Origin: Jeotgalicoccus saudimassiliensis
GTDB taxonomy: Bacteria; Bacillota; Bacilli; Staphylococcales; Salinicoccaceae
Direction: 5' to 3'
Assembly: GCF_000756715.1 (NCBI RefSeq)
Contig: NZ_CCSE01000001.1
Span: 1,642,001-1,706,000, forward strand
DNA: 64,000 nt
Below, one piece after another: positions 1-7,804 of this stretch. A program made the position numbers and the translations under genes. Numbering within the stretch: the stretch's first letter is position 1; every line of letters begins with the position of its first letter. Below the pieces are notes generated by a model. The model was not told the DNA's origin, did no database searches, and saw only the letters and a list, made by a program, of their open reading frames with translations.

Positions 1-1
1 C

Positions 2-1291
2 ACGGCAGGTATTTCGGGGGAGCAGGACCCGCTTGCCCCTGAACGCAACAAACCGTGGCCGAACCCGCCCCTGAATGAAACGCCGTCATTAAAAATGTTT
101 AAGGATGCTGCGTCAAACCTAGGACTGCACCCGTTCCAGGTGGCTGCAGGCAATATGTCGCAGAACTACGAAAATCCGGACGGGGAAAAACTGAATGCAT
201 GTATGTACTGTTCATTCTGTACGAGAGCAGGGTGTGACTTTGATGCGAAATCGGATCCTTTGGCAACGGTAATTCCGACGGCGATGAGGCACGATAACTT
301 TGAACTCCGTACACGTGCGAACGTGCGCCGTGTGCTTTACGATGAGGACAGCAGTGAAGCAACAGGTGTTATGTACGTGGATGAAACGACAGGTCAGGAA
401 TACGAGCAGCCGGCGGACGTTGTCGTACTTGCGGCATTCGCATTTACGAACAACAGACTGTTGATGCTTTCTGAAATCGGTGAGCAGTATGATCCGGAAA
501 CACGTGAAGGGCTGATCGGCCGTAACTTTAACGGGCAGTACAACTCGGCGTTCCACGGCGTTCGCGGATTCTTTGAAAATGAGAAGTTTAACCTGTATAT
601 GGGGGCTGGCGCGTTAGGTGCAGCGGTAAACGACTATGCAGCGGATAACTTCGACCATTCAGACCTCGACTTTATCGGCGGCGGTGCGATTGAATTAAGA
701 CAGTATGGTTTCGGGGCAATCTCGAGCAGTAACAACTATACGAGAGAAGTACCGAGCTGGGGTGCGGATTATAAAGCTGAATCGCTGAAATACGCGTACA
801 GCGCACTTCGCATCTGGTATACAAATATCGCGATGTCATACTGGCATAACTATGTGGATCTCGATCCGACATATAAAGATGAGTACGGTGATCCGTTACT
901 CCGCATCACGTATAAATTTGGTTCAAATGAAAAACCGATTGCCCAATTCGGTATCGACCGATGCCGTGAAATCATGGAAGAAATGGGCGCTGACATTATT
1001 GAAGAAGATGAAGTGGCCGAAGAGTTTAACCATGTATTTTCAGGTGGACACTACACAGGCGGTGTAGTGATGGGGGATGACCCGGAAACATCGGTAGTAA
1101 ACAACTATCTTCAGATGTGGGATGTCGACAACCTGTTTGTCGTCGGCGGCTCTGCATTCCCGCAGTTCGGCGGACACCACCCGACACCGACAATCGGTGC
1201 ACTGGCATACAGAGCAGCCGAAGGTGTTGAACGATTCTTAGATGAAGGTGGTCAGCTTGCAACAGCGAAAAGTAAGACGATGAGAGCATAA
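2..1291 (+). CDS. GMC family oxidoreductase, C-terminal part (5' end outside window)
   Basis: The reading frame is open from base 2, so this is the 3' part of a longer gene. GMC enzymes are FAD-dependent and oxidise alcohols or sugars. The C-terminal GMC signature is visible: a histidine in a GGHYTGG block (His codon 1049-1051), then NLFVVGGSAFPQFGG followed by a His-His-Pro-Thr stretch (codons 1175-1180) and TIGALAYRAAEGV, the usual substrate/FAD-closing segment. A Cys-rich stretch (CMYCSFCTRAGC) encoded near 200-235 resembles the gluconate-dehydrogenase-like branch rather than choline oxidase. It is followed by its own terminator. The substrate cannot be told from sequence. Confidence 0.85.
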   Translation, partial: TAGISGEQDPLAPERNKPWPNPPLNETPSLKMFKDAASNLGLHPFQVAAGNMSQNYENPDGEKLNACMYCSFCTRAGCDFDAKSDPLATVIPTAMRHDNFELRTRANVRRVLYDEDSSEATGVMYVDETTGQEYEQPADVVVLAAFAFTNNRLLMLSEIGEQYDPETREGLIGRNFNGQYNSAFHGVRGFFENEKFNLYMGAGALGAAVNDYAADNFDHSDLDFIGGGAIELRQYGFGAISSSNNYTREVPSWGADYKAESLKYAYSALRIWYTNIAMSYWHNYVDLDPTYKDEYGDPLLRITYKFGSNEKPIAQFGIDRCREIMEEMGADIIEEDEVAEEFNHVFSGGHYTGGVVMGDDPETSVVNNYLQMWDVDNLFVVGGSAFPQFGGHHPTPTIGALAYRAAEGVERFLDEGGQLATAKSKTMRA

Positions 1292-1302
1292 AATTAAATT
1301 TT

Positions 1303-1340
1303 GAGCCTCTTCCGATATTATTCGGGGGAGGCTTTATTTT
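1303..1340 (+). terminator. Rho-independent terminator after GMC oxidoreductase
   Basis: AGCCTCTTCCGA pairs with TCGGGGGAGGCT (two G-U pairs) around a short AT loop, followed by a T-rich tail. It separates the GMC gene from the peptide/ABC/kinase cassette. Confidence 0.8.
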
Positions 1341-1394
1341 ATGTGATTTAATAAAATCAATACATTTTAATCAAATTTTAATTTTCTGATAACT

Positions 1395-1417
1395 GTTACT
1401 TAACTATCCGGGGGCAT
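1395..1417 (+). promoter_or_regulatory. Candidate SigB-type promoter of the Ser-rich peptide cassette
   Basis: GTTACT and GGGCAT boxes lie about 11 nt apart (13 if only GTTA is counted), roughly 36 nt upstream of the peptide ATG. They resemble the SigB consensus GTTTAA/GGGTAT, but the fit is poorer than for the other SigB candidates here. No good SigA -10 was seen in the same place. Confidence 0.3.
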
Positions 1418-1452
1418 TATAGAGTTAACACAAGCGAAGGGAGGAGAAATCC

Positions 1453-1557
1453 ATGAACTATTTCGAGGAAATTGAACCGGCAGTATCAAATGATTTCTCA
1501 ACAGATTCTTATTCAAGTGAATCAAGTGCTTCAGAGAGCAGCGTTTCATCTGACTAA
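1453..1557 (+). CDS. 34-residue Ser-rich acidic peptide, possible exported/modified peptide precursor
   Basis: This small ORF encodes MNYFEEIEPAVSNDF followed by a tail of Ser, Thr, Asp, Glu and Tyr only (plus one Ala and one Val); 13 of 34 residues are Ser. It has a very strong ribosome site (AAGGGAGGAG, about 7 nt before ATG), which argues that it is real. It has no Cys, no signal peptide and no membrane segment. It is the first gene of a probable operon with an ABC exporter and a soluble Ser/Thr kinase, and a hairpin lies just behind it, an arrangement common for RiPP or bacteriocin precursor genes. The SSESS/SESS/SSD motifs are acidic-directed Ser sites a kinase could modify. Function is inferred from context only; I do not recognise a family. 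Confidence 0.6.
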   Translation: MNYFEEIEPAVSNDFSTDSYSSESSASESSVSSD

Positions 1558-1601
1558 GATTCACAGTATACGCGGGTAAACATTTCAATATATCTTTGAA
1601 A

Positions 1602-1642
1602 CAGGCGGCCCGTGTGAGATGCGGTCCGCCTGCCTGCGTTTT
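1602..1642 (+). terminator. Attenuator-like hairpin between peptide gene and ABC transporter
   Basis: CAGGCGG pairs with CCGCCTG, with a further inner CCG/CGG pairing and a 9-nt loop, followed by a short GTTTT run. The weak T tract suggests partial termination, which would make the peptide transcript more abundant than the downstream genes. Confidence 0.55.
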
Positions 1643-1659
1643 GAAAGGATGAGGAACAA

Positions 1660-3531
1660 ATGCAAAGGTCAAATAAATACGACACGAATGAATCACTGTT
1701 TCAAAAGATCAACCGATTTTTTACTATGGAAGAAACTAAAGGGAACATTATCGGCAAAGCACCACCGGTTCCTGTAAAAGAAGTATTCCGCCGTTTTTGG
1801 CCGTACACAAAACATTACCGTAAATGGATTTTTGTCGGACTGATATTTATTGCACTGCAGCCGATGGCATTATCGGGTACAGTATGGCTGCTTCAAATAT
1901 TTATAGATAACGTGCTGGACGCGAGGAACTTAAGTCCGCTCTACTGGATTGTACTGCTCTATTTCGGGCTCAGCCTTGCTGCCGGAATATTTTCATTCTG
2001 CGGGACATTTACAGTAAACTGGGCAGGCCAGAAATTTGTCCTTGCACTGAGAAAGCATTTATATGAACATCTTCAAAGCTTGTCACTGCACTTTTTTGAA
2101 GGGCGGAAACTCGGCGATATTATCGCGAGACTGACGAGTGACATATCTTCAATTGAAAGACTGATTGTTACGGGCGCAACTTCTGCCTTGTCATATGTAT
2201 TCCAGCTTATTGTTTTTATCGGTATGTTATTTTTTATGGAATGGAAACTTGCATTGGCATCGATGATTGTTGTTCCGTTATTTTACATTATTACACGGTA
2301 CTTCTCGGTCCGTATGAAAATGGCCTCGCGTGAACGTTCGAGACGAATGGGCGCGATAAATTCCCTGACGGAGGAAAGTTTTTCAAACATATCGCTGATG
2401 CAGGCATTCAACCAGGAAGAAAACGAATCGAAAAAATTCCATAATCAGAACCTGGCTGCATTTACAGCGAAAATGTATAAAGTCCGGTTAAAATCAACTT
2501 TTACACCGGCAGTATCATTAATTGAAACGATCGGCACGCTGATTGTTATGGTATTCGGTGCATTCCTGCTGATGCAGGGCGAGGTAACAATCGGTGTACT
2601 TGTTGCATTCTTAACGCTCCTTCGGAGACTGTACAGTCCGGTCCGCGGGCTCAGCCGTCTTTTAAACACTATTTACTCGGCGTCGGCAAGTGCCGAACGT
2701 GTCATCGAGTTTATGGAGCAGACACCTGCAGTCAGCTCAAACGGTACGGAGAAAATTGGAAATGGGGAACCGGGCATTGCATTCAATAATGTATCTTTTG
2801 CGTATCCGCATAAGAAGCACAATGTGCTGTCGAATATTTCCTTTACGGTAAATGCCGGAGAGACGGTCGCACTGGTCGGGGCAAGCGGTGTCGGTAAATC
2901 GACAATCCTTAAAATGCTGCTCCGTTTTTATGAACCGACAGAAGGCAGTATTTACCTGAACGGTCAGCCGGTGGATACGGCGGATCTGCAGTCGCTCCGC
3001 AATCAGATTGCGGTCGTGTTTCAGGAAGCATTAATATTCGACGGTTCTGTCCGTGAAAATATTGCTTACGGTAAACCGGAAGCAGACGATGAAGAAGTTG
3101 TTGCGGCTGCAAAAAAAGCGGAAGCGCACAACTTTATCGAAAAAATGGTGGAGGGCTACGATACGAATGTCGGTCAGAAGGGACGTAACCTGTCGGGAGG
3201 ACAGCAGCAGCGCCTGGCGATTGCGAGGGCGATTATAAAAAACGCTCCGGTGCTGATTCTCGATGAGCCGGCAGACGGTCTCGACGGTTCCACGGAAAAA
3301 CGTGTCATGAAAGATCTGATGAAAGATACAGCGGCACTGATTATTACACATAATTTAAAAACTGCACGTGAAGCAGATAAAATTCTCTATATTCACGAAG
3401 GAGAAATTAATGAAACAGGTACGCATGATGAACTCATGAAGCTGAACGGGAACTATAAAAAACTTTATAACGATCAGCAGGATGAAGCGGAGTACGAAGA
3501 AGGAGTCGTACCGGAGCCGGCTGTTAAATAA
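1660..3531 (+). CDS. ABC exporter, fused permease/ATPase (MsbA/LmrA type)
   Basis: This is a 623-residue half-transporter that should work as a homodimer in the membrane. The first ~45 residues are a soluble extension, not a C39 peptidase. Residues ~55-340 form the six-helix exporter domain (SLHFFEGRKLGDIIARLTSD coupling region). The ATPase domain has Walker A GASGVGKST (~407-415), a Q-loop (VVFQEALIFDGSVREN), signature LSGGQQQR (~511), Walker B LILDEPADGLDG (~532) and the His switch LIITHNL. It lies 102 nt after the Ser-rich peptide gene and just upstream of the kinase gene, so peptide export is a reasonable inference. General drug or lipid export cannot be excluded. Ribosome site GGATGAGG supports the ATG at 1660. 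Confidence 0.9.
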   Translation: MQRSNKYDTNESLFQKINRFFTMEETKGNIIGKAPPVPVKEVFRRFWPYTKHYRKWIFVGLIFIALQPMALSGTVWLLQIFIDNVLDARNLSPLYWIVLLYFGLSLAAGIFSFCGTFTVNWAGQKFVLALRKHLYEHLQSLSLHFFEGRKLGDIIARLTSDISSIERLIVTGATSALSYVFQLIVFIGMLFFMEWKLALASMIVVPLFYIITRYFSVRMKMASRERSRRMGAINSLTEESFSNISLMQAFNQEENESKKFHNQNLAAFTAKMYKVRLKSTFTPAVSLIETIGTLIVMVFGAFLLMQGEVTIGVLVAFLTLLRRLYSPVRGLSRLLNTIYSASASAERVIEFMEQTPAVSSNGTEKIGNGEPGIAFNNVSFAYPHKKHNVLSNISFTVNAGETVALVGASGVGKSTILKMLLRFYEPTEGSIYLNGQPVDTADLQSLRNQIAVVFQEALIFDGSVRENIAYGKPEADDEEVVAAAKKAEAHNFIEKMVEGYDTNVGQKGRNLSGGQQQRLAIARAIIKNAPVLILDEPADGLDGSTEKRVMKDLMKDTAALIITHNLKTAREADKILYIHEGEINETGTHDELMKLNGNYKKLYNDQQDEAEYEEGVVPEPAVK

Positions 3532-3547
3532 TACTGGGGGTAAAGTA

Positions 3548-4387
3548 ATGAAAACTGAGGATGAAGCATTAATTGAACCGCTCGAGCAGGGGGATACTCT
3601 GATTCCGGGATATAAAGTTGTCGCGCATATGAGACGGGGGAAAGACTGTGATCTGTATCATCTCTGGAGCGAAGAGAGAATGTGCAGCACAATCGGCAAA
3701 ACGATTCAGCCGAACGTCGCGTCAAAAGATAAGGCCGTGGACAGGTTGATTCGTGAAGGAGAACTGATTACACGTCTGTCCCATCCGAATTTAATCCGGG
3801 GGTATGAACTGCAAATGGCACCCGAACCGGTAGTGATTCAGGAAACGCTGACCGGTGAAACGATATCTCATCTGGTGCGCCGGATTTATAAAAAGGATGA
3901 AGAGCTGCCGCTAATGCAGATTGCGCATTTTGGTAAGCAGATTGCTTCAGTCGTTAATTATCTGCATCAAAATAATATACTGCACCTGGATATTAAGCCG
4001 TCCAATATTATTTCGCAGCCGCCGCTCGCCAAACTGTTCGATCTGAATCTGGTCACTGAACCCGGGACGATCAGAAAGGGGACAGGCACGCGGCCTTATA
4101 TGTCGCCTGAACAGGCTTCCGGTGAACCGTTAACTCCGGCAGCAGATGTATGGGGCATCGGAGTGGTACTGTTCTTTATGATGACGGGTGAACGGCCGTT
4201 TAAAACATATGAGGACAACAAATACGAACAGCTGGAACGGAGAGCTGTTCCGGTATCCGATTTAAGAAAGGCCGCACCGGATGATGCGCTTATTGCGATG
4301 GTGGACCGCTGCCTGGATCCGAACCCCAAAAACCGTCCGGCAGCCGCCGAAGTATTTAAAATATGTGGGGACTATATCCGCAGTTAA
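3548..4387 (+). CDS. Soluble Ser/Thr protein kinase (Hanks type, no PASTA or membrane segment)
   Basis: A 279-residue protein that is nearly all kinase domain. Visible elements are a candidate ATP-Lys (K51, IGKTI), the alpha-C Glu (E72 in REGELITRLSHPN), the catalytic loop HLDIKPSNI (D148, K150, N153), a metal-binding Asp in DLN (D165, where DFG is usual), the activation segment ending in YMSPEQ, and ADVWGIGVVLFFMMTGERPF. The Gly-rich loop is degenerate. No transmembrane helix or extracellular PASTA repeats are present, so it is not PrkC/Stk1. I chose ATG 3548 (GGGGG site, 8 nt) over the ATG at 3482, which lies inside the ABC gene. It closes the peptide/exporter/kinase cassette and is followed by a terminator. 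Confidence 0.85.
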   Translation: MKTEDEALIEPLEQGDTLIPGYKVVAHMRRGKDCDLYHLWSEERMCSTIGKTIQPNVASKDKAVDRLIREGELITRLSHPNLIRGYELQMAPEPVVIQETLTGETISHLVRRIYKKDEELPLMQIAHFGKQIASVVNYLHQNNILHLDIKPSNIISQPPLAKLFDLNLVTEPGTIRKGTGTRPYMSPEQASGEPLTPAADVWGIGVVLFFMMTGERPFKTYEDNKYEQLERRAVPVSDLRKAAPDDALIAMVDRCLDPNPKNRPAAAEVFKICGDYIRS

Positions 4388-4404
4388 TGTCATTAATTAC
4401 TCGA

Positions 4405-4434
4405 AACTCCCGACTGCCGGTCAGGGAGTTTTTT
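4405..4434 (+). terminator. Terminator after the kinase gene
   Basis: AACTCCC pairs with GGGAGTT, with an inner GAC/GTC extension, followed by TTTTTTC. Confidence 0.85.
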
Positions 4435-4477
4435 CATGCCATAATGTATAATAACAGTTAAAAGGAGCGGATATAAA

Positions 4478-4777
4478 ATGGCAAAATTGATTCATACTGA
4501 CAATGAACTTTCGGCTAAAGATAAATCCATTAAAAAGGTATTCGGCAATGAACAGTCGAATATCGTTAATATCCAGCTGAAAGCGGGAGAGGGCATTCCG
4601 GAACATGATTCCAAAAACCCGATTTTTATCATCGTGAGAAGCGGTACGGTGAAATTTGTCTGTCCGGATGAGGAATACCATTTAAAAGACAGCGATATTT
4701 TATATATGGAGGCAGAAGAACTGCACAGTGTAGAGGCGGTTACCGACACTGATTTTCTTGTCGTATTTTTAAAGTAA
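4478..4777 (+). CDS. Small single-domain cupin protein
   Basis: A 99-residue protein with one cupin beta-barrel: GEGIPEHDSKNPIFIIVRSGTVKF (cupin motif 1 region, with a single His and no full HxH) and YMEAEELHSVEAVTDTDFLVVF (motif 2 with one His). The metal site is therefore reduced. It may bind a small ligand or metal, or be a small isomerase; the exact role is unknown. A good AGGAG ribosome site precedes it. It sits 22 nt upstream of a formate/nitrite channel gene and is probably cotranscribed with it. Confidence 0.75.
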   Translation: MAKLIHTDNELSAKDKSIKKVFGNEQSNIVNIQLKAGEGIPEHDSKNPIFIIVRSGTVKFVCPDEEYHLKDSDILYMEAEELHSVEAVTDTDFLVVFLK

Positions 4778-4799
4778 ATACTATATAGGAGCGTTTCAT

Positions 4800-5582
4800 A
4801 TGTACAGAGAGACAATCGAAACAATGAGCGGCAATGCACGGAATAAGCAGAAGTTTTATGAAGACTCGCGCATGAAGTTTTTCGTTTCATCGATGCTCGC
4901 AGGCGCATATATCGGTGTGGGCTGTATCGTGCTGTTCTTTATGGGCGGCCCGTTATTTGCGGTGGAATCACCGTTTGTTAACCTGATTACCGGTATTACA
5001 TTCGGCGTGGCACTGGCTATCGTTATCTGGGCTGGATCGGATCTGTTTACGGGCAACGTCATGACGTTTACATTCGGCGCACTGATGAAGAAGATTACGT
5101 GGAAACAGACAACAGTGCTTTTAATCTGGTGTTACATCGGTAACTTAATCGGTGCACTGCTGTTTTCGTATTTCATATACCTGAGCGGGATTTTTCCGGA
5201 AATTAATATGGACAGCTACACAGTATACACAGCAGCCGGCAAGATGAACGACGGTTTCACAGCACTGCTGTTTCAGGGAATAATGTGTAACTGGCTGGTC
5301 TGTCTGGCTATTTGGACAGCGGCACGTGCGAACAATGAAATGACGAAACTGTCATTAATCTTCGTCCTGATTTTTGCTTTCGTGGCGGTGGGGTTTGAAC
5401 ACAGCATTGCAAACATGACGATTATGGCAGTCGCTCTCCTGCACAGCAGTGTGGATACAGTCACTGTCGGCGGATTTGTCTACAATTTAATCCCGGTCAC
5501 AATCGGCAATATTATCGGCGGCGGATTTTTCGTGGCCTGTATTTATTATTATTTAAATGGCGGGTATAAAGAAAAGATTTAG
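4800..5582 (+). CDS. Formate/nitrite transporter (FNT) family channel
   Basis: 260 residues with about six membrane helices. It shows the two FNT marks: the FQGIMCNWLVCLAIW helix and the VGFEHSIANMTIMA segment, which lines the pore with the conserved His. The family moves formate, nitrite, hydrosulfide or similar monovalent anions across the cytoplasmic membrane. No formate lyase or nitrite reductase lies beside it; the only partner is the small cupin upstream, so the substrate is open. The ribosome site is AGGAGCG before ATG 4800. Confidence 0.88.
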   Translation: MYRETIETMSGNARNKQKFYEDSRMKFFVSSMLAGAYIGVGCIVLFFMGGPLFAVESPFVNLITGITFGVALAIVIWAGSDLFTGNVMTFTFGALMKKITWKQTTVLLIWCYIGNLIGALLFSYFIYLSGIFPEINMDSYTVYTAAGKMNDGFTALLFQGIMCNWLVCLAIWTAARANNEMTKLSLIFVLIFAFVAVGFEHSIANMTIMAVALLHSSVDTVTVGGFVYNLIPVTIGNIIGGGFFVACIYYYLNGGYKEKI

Positions 5583-5632
5583 TGTATAGTTTACAGAAAG
5601 ACTTAGGTTAAAACAAAAGGGGAGCTTTAGTT

Positions 5633-6661
5633 ATGTTTAAAAAAGACGGTACGATTTCATTTTTAACGAAGCTGTTATCAATTAACAGCCCGACAGGCTA
5701 CACAAATAATGCGGTGAGTTTCCTGAGAGAAACAATTGAGGACATCGGCTATGAAACGATGACGACACCGAAGGGGAACCTGATTGTTCAGGTAGACGGT
5801 GAAAATACTGAAGTCACAAGAGGACTAAGTGCCCACGTGGATACACTTGGTTTGATGGTCCGTTCAATTAACTCGGACGGTACTTTATCGCTGACTAAGC
5901 TCGGCGGTCCTTTAACACCGACGCTTGACGGAGAATACTGTGACATTATTACGCGCGATGACAAAGTATATACGGGGACTATTTTGTCTAAATCACCATC
6001 GATTCACGTATTCAAAGACGCATCGACAAAAGAACGCGACATTGATAACCTGATTGTAAAACTCGATGAACGTGTGGAAAGTAAGGAAGATGTGGAGAAT
6101 ATCGGCATTCAAAATGGTGATATTGTTGCGTACGATCCGAAAGTAGTCGTTACAGACTCAGGTTTTATAAAATCAAGATTCCTGGATGATAAAGCATCGG
6201 TTGCTGTATTGGTCAGCATCTTAAAAATGATGAAACAGGAAGAAGTAACACCTTCGACGAACCTGAAATTTATCTTCTCAACATATGAAGAAGTCGGTCA
6301 CGGTGCTGCATGGATTCCGGAAGATATTACAGAGCTTTTAGCTGTCGATATGGGATGTATCGGACTTGATCTTGACTGTACCGAATACGATGTGTCGATC
6401 TGTGCCAAAGACTCATCAGGACCGTATGATTACGATATGACGACGAAACTGATGAACTTTGCGAAAGATAAAGCACTGAATTACGCGGTAGACATCTATC
6501 CGATGTACGGCAGTGATGCATCAGCAGCAATGAGCGGCGGTGCGAACATCAGAGCAGCACTCATCGGACCAGGAGTAGCAAGCAGCCACGGGATGGAACG
6601 CACGCATATCGATGCACTTGAAAATACGTTTGAACTGATTTCGGAATACATTCGGAATTAA
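5633..6661 (+). CDS. M42 family metallopeptidase (glutamyl aminopeptidase/FrvX-like)
   Basis: A 342-residue cytosolic co-catalytic zinc aminopeptidase. Visible metal and catalytic motifs are SAHVDT (His68, Asp70), SRFLDDKASVAVL (bridging Asp), TYEEVGHG (Glu-Glu), DMGCIG (metal Asp) and GVASSHGMERTH (final His). M42 enzymes form tetrahedral dodecamers that trim short peptides. The length is normal. It has its own GGGGAG ribosome site and is monocistronic, except possibly for the small membrane protein 30 nt downstream. Confidence 0.9.
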   Translation: MFKKDGTISFLTKLLSINSPTGYTNNAVSFLRETIEDIGYETMTTPKGNLIVQVDGENTEVTRGLSAHVDTLGLMVRSINSDGTLSLTKLGGPLTPTLDGEYCDIITRDDKVYTGTILSKSPSIHVFKDASTKERDIDNLIVKLDERVESKEDVENIGIQNGDIVAYDPKVVVTDSGFIKSRFLDDKASVAVLVSILKMMKQEEVTPSTNLKFIFSTYEEVGHGAAWIPEDITELLAVDMGCIGLDLDCTEYDVSICAKDSSGPYDYDMTTKLMNFAKDKALNYAVDIYPMYGSDASAAMSGGANIRAALIGPGVASSHGMERTHIDALENTFELISEYIRN

Positions 6662-6690
6662 TAATATTATTTCACTAAGGTGTTGTTATC

Positions 6691-7074
6691 TTGTCTAAGA
6701 GTACATTTATAACAGTAATAATTTCTGCTTCAGTGTTTACATTGATAGTTACAGATTTCTATCCTGCAATTCCATGGTATGTCCAATTTGGACCAATCAT
6801 ACTGACAATCATGATTATTTTTATTGGTGCTTATTTTGAGAAGAAAAAAGGTGAACCAGAGGAAAGTGAATCTGTTGATGAGAGGAAAGAAAGCAGAAAA
6901 CAGTGGCTGTTTTTAATGGGTGCTGTCTGGGCGGCAATTATAGCTATGAATGTTTTAGTTGGAGAGCCTAAGACGAATGCATTCAATATCCAAGAACTGC
7001 AGTTTTGGATTTTAATTGTCGCATTACCGCTGCTTTCCCAGTTTAATTTTAAGAAAAGAACAGACGGAGTTTAA
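6691..7074 (+). CDS. Small hypothetical membrane protein
   Basis: A 127-residue protein with a TTG start placed 8 nt after AAGGTG. About four hydrophobic segments are predicted (residues ~5-22, 28-45, 70-88 and 100-117), with a charged Glu/Lys/Arg-rich loop (GEPEESESVDERKESRKQ) between the second and third. I do not recognise a family. Base composition from here to about 9.2 kb is visibly richer in A/T than the flanking genes. Confidence 0.65.
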   Translation: MSKSTFITVIISASVFTLIVTDFYPAIPWYVQFGPIILTIMIIFIGAYFEKKKGEPEESESVDERKESRKQWLFLMGAVWAAIIAMNVLVGEPKTNAFNIQELQFWILIVALPLLSQFNFKKRTDGV

Positions 7075-7082
7075 TCTGACCA

Positions 7083-7118
7083 GACCAGTTTCTTCAGTAT
7101 GAGGAAGCTGGTTTTTTT
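7083..7118 (+). terminator. Terminator after small membrane protein
   Basis: ACCAGTTTCTTCA pairs with TGAGGAAGCTGGT (G-U allowed), followed by seven T. Confidence 0.88.
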
Positions 7119-7124
7119 ATTGAC

Positions 7125-7140
7125 CTGAAGTGTGCTTCAG
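7125..7140. promoter_or_regulatory. Short palindrome upstream of the acetyltransferase gene
   Basis: CTGAAG and CTTCAG arms flank TGTG. It directly follows a TTGACC that could act as a -35 box, so it could be an operator. This is observation only. Confidence 0.25.
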
Positions 7141-7201
7141 CATTTATATTTAAGAACAGGGTATATAAATATTATTAATATTAAAGCTGGAGATGATGAT
7201 T

Positions 7202-7777
7202 TTGGAAATCAATACACTATTATTAAATATGAAAAAGGATGGAGTGCTTAAGGCTGGTTCAGAAGAGAATGCAGCAATGAGAGAAGTTTCTGCTGAGACC
7301 AGAAAACTGTGCGCGGAAATGAATAACGGTGCGTATACTGATGAAGAAATCAGGAACTATATGTCAGGTATTACCGGACATGAAATTGATGAAAGCTTTT
7401 CTCTATTTGTGCCGTTTACTGCTGATTTTGGTAAGAATATAAAGATTGGTAAGAATGTGTTCATTAACTCCGGATGCCGCTTTCAGGATCAGGGCGGGAT
7501 TACAATTGGAGATGGCAGTTTAATCGGCCACAATGTTGTACTTGCAACGATTAATCACGACTATGATCCAAAAAACAGAGGGACGATGTTCTTAAAACCT
7601 ATTGTACTTGAGACAAATTCATGGATTGGTTCGAACGCAACAATTCTCCCGGGAATTACAATAGGAGAAAACTCAGTTGTCGCAGCTGGTTCGGTCGTTA
7701 CAAAAGATGTTCCGGCCAACACAATTGTTGCGGGGAATCCTGCGGAATTTATGAGTAATTTGGAAGATAAAATTTAA
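7202..7777 (+). CDS. Maltose/galactoside O-acetyltransferase-like protein (left-handed beta-helix)
   Basis: An N-terminal Maa-type cap (KLCAEMNNGAYTDEEIRNYMSGITGHEIDES) precedes hexapeptide repeats (IKIGKNVFINSGCRF, ITIGDGSLIGHNVVLATINHDY, SWIGSNATILPGITIGENSVVAAGSVVTKDVP) and the usual NPAEF ending. The His in ATINHD is the likely catalytic base. The family transfers acetyl from acetyl-CoA to sugar hydroxyls. I chose TTG 7202 because GGAG at 7189-7192 sits 9 nt before it; the ATGs at 7193 and 7196 are too close to the ribosome site. It forms a short operon with the pentapeptide protein 28 nt downstream. Confidence 0.85.
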   Translation: MEINTLLLNMKKDGVLKAGSEENAAMREVSAETRKLCAEMNNGAYTDEEIRNYMSGITGHEIDESFSLFVPFTADFGKNIKIGKNVFINSGCRFQDQGGITIGDGSLIGHNVVLATINHDYDPKNRGTMFLKPIVLETNSWIGSNATILPGITIGENSVVAAGSVVTKDVPANTIVAGNPAEFMSNLEDKI

Positions 7778-7804
7778 GAATAAATGAATAGTGAGGAATT
7801 CAAA

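Noticed and set aside
3482-3547. Upstream ATG extending the kinase by 22 residues
   Set aside because: It lies inside the ABC transporter gene with no ribosome site; GGGGG at 3536-3540 fits ATG 3548.
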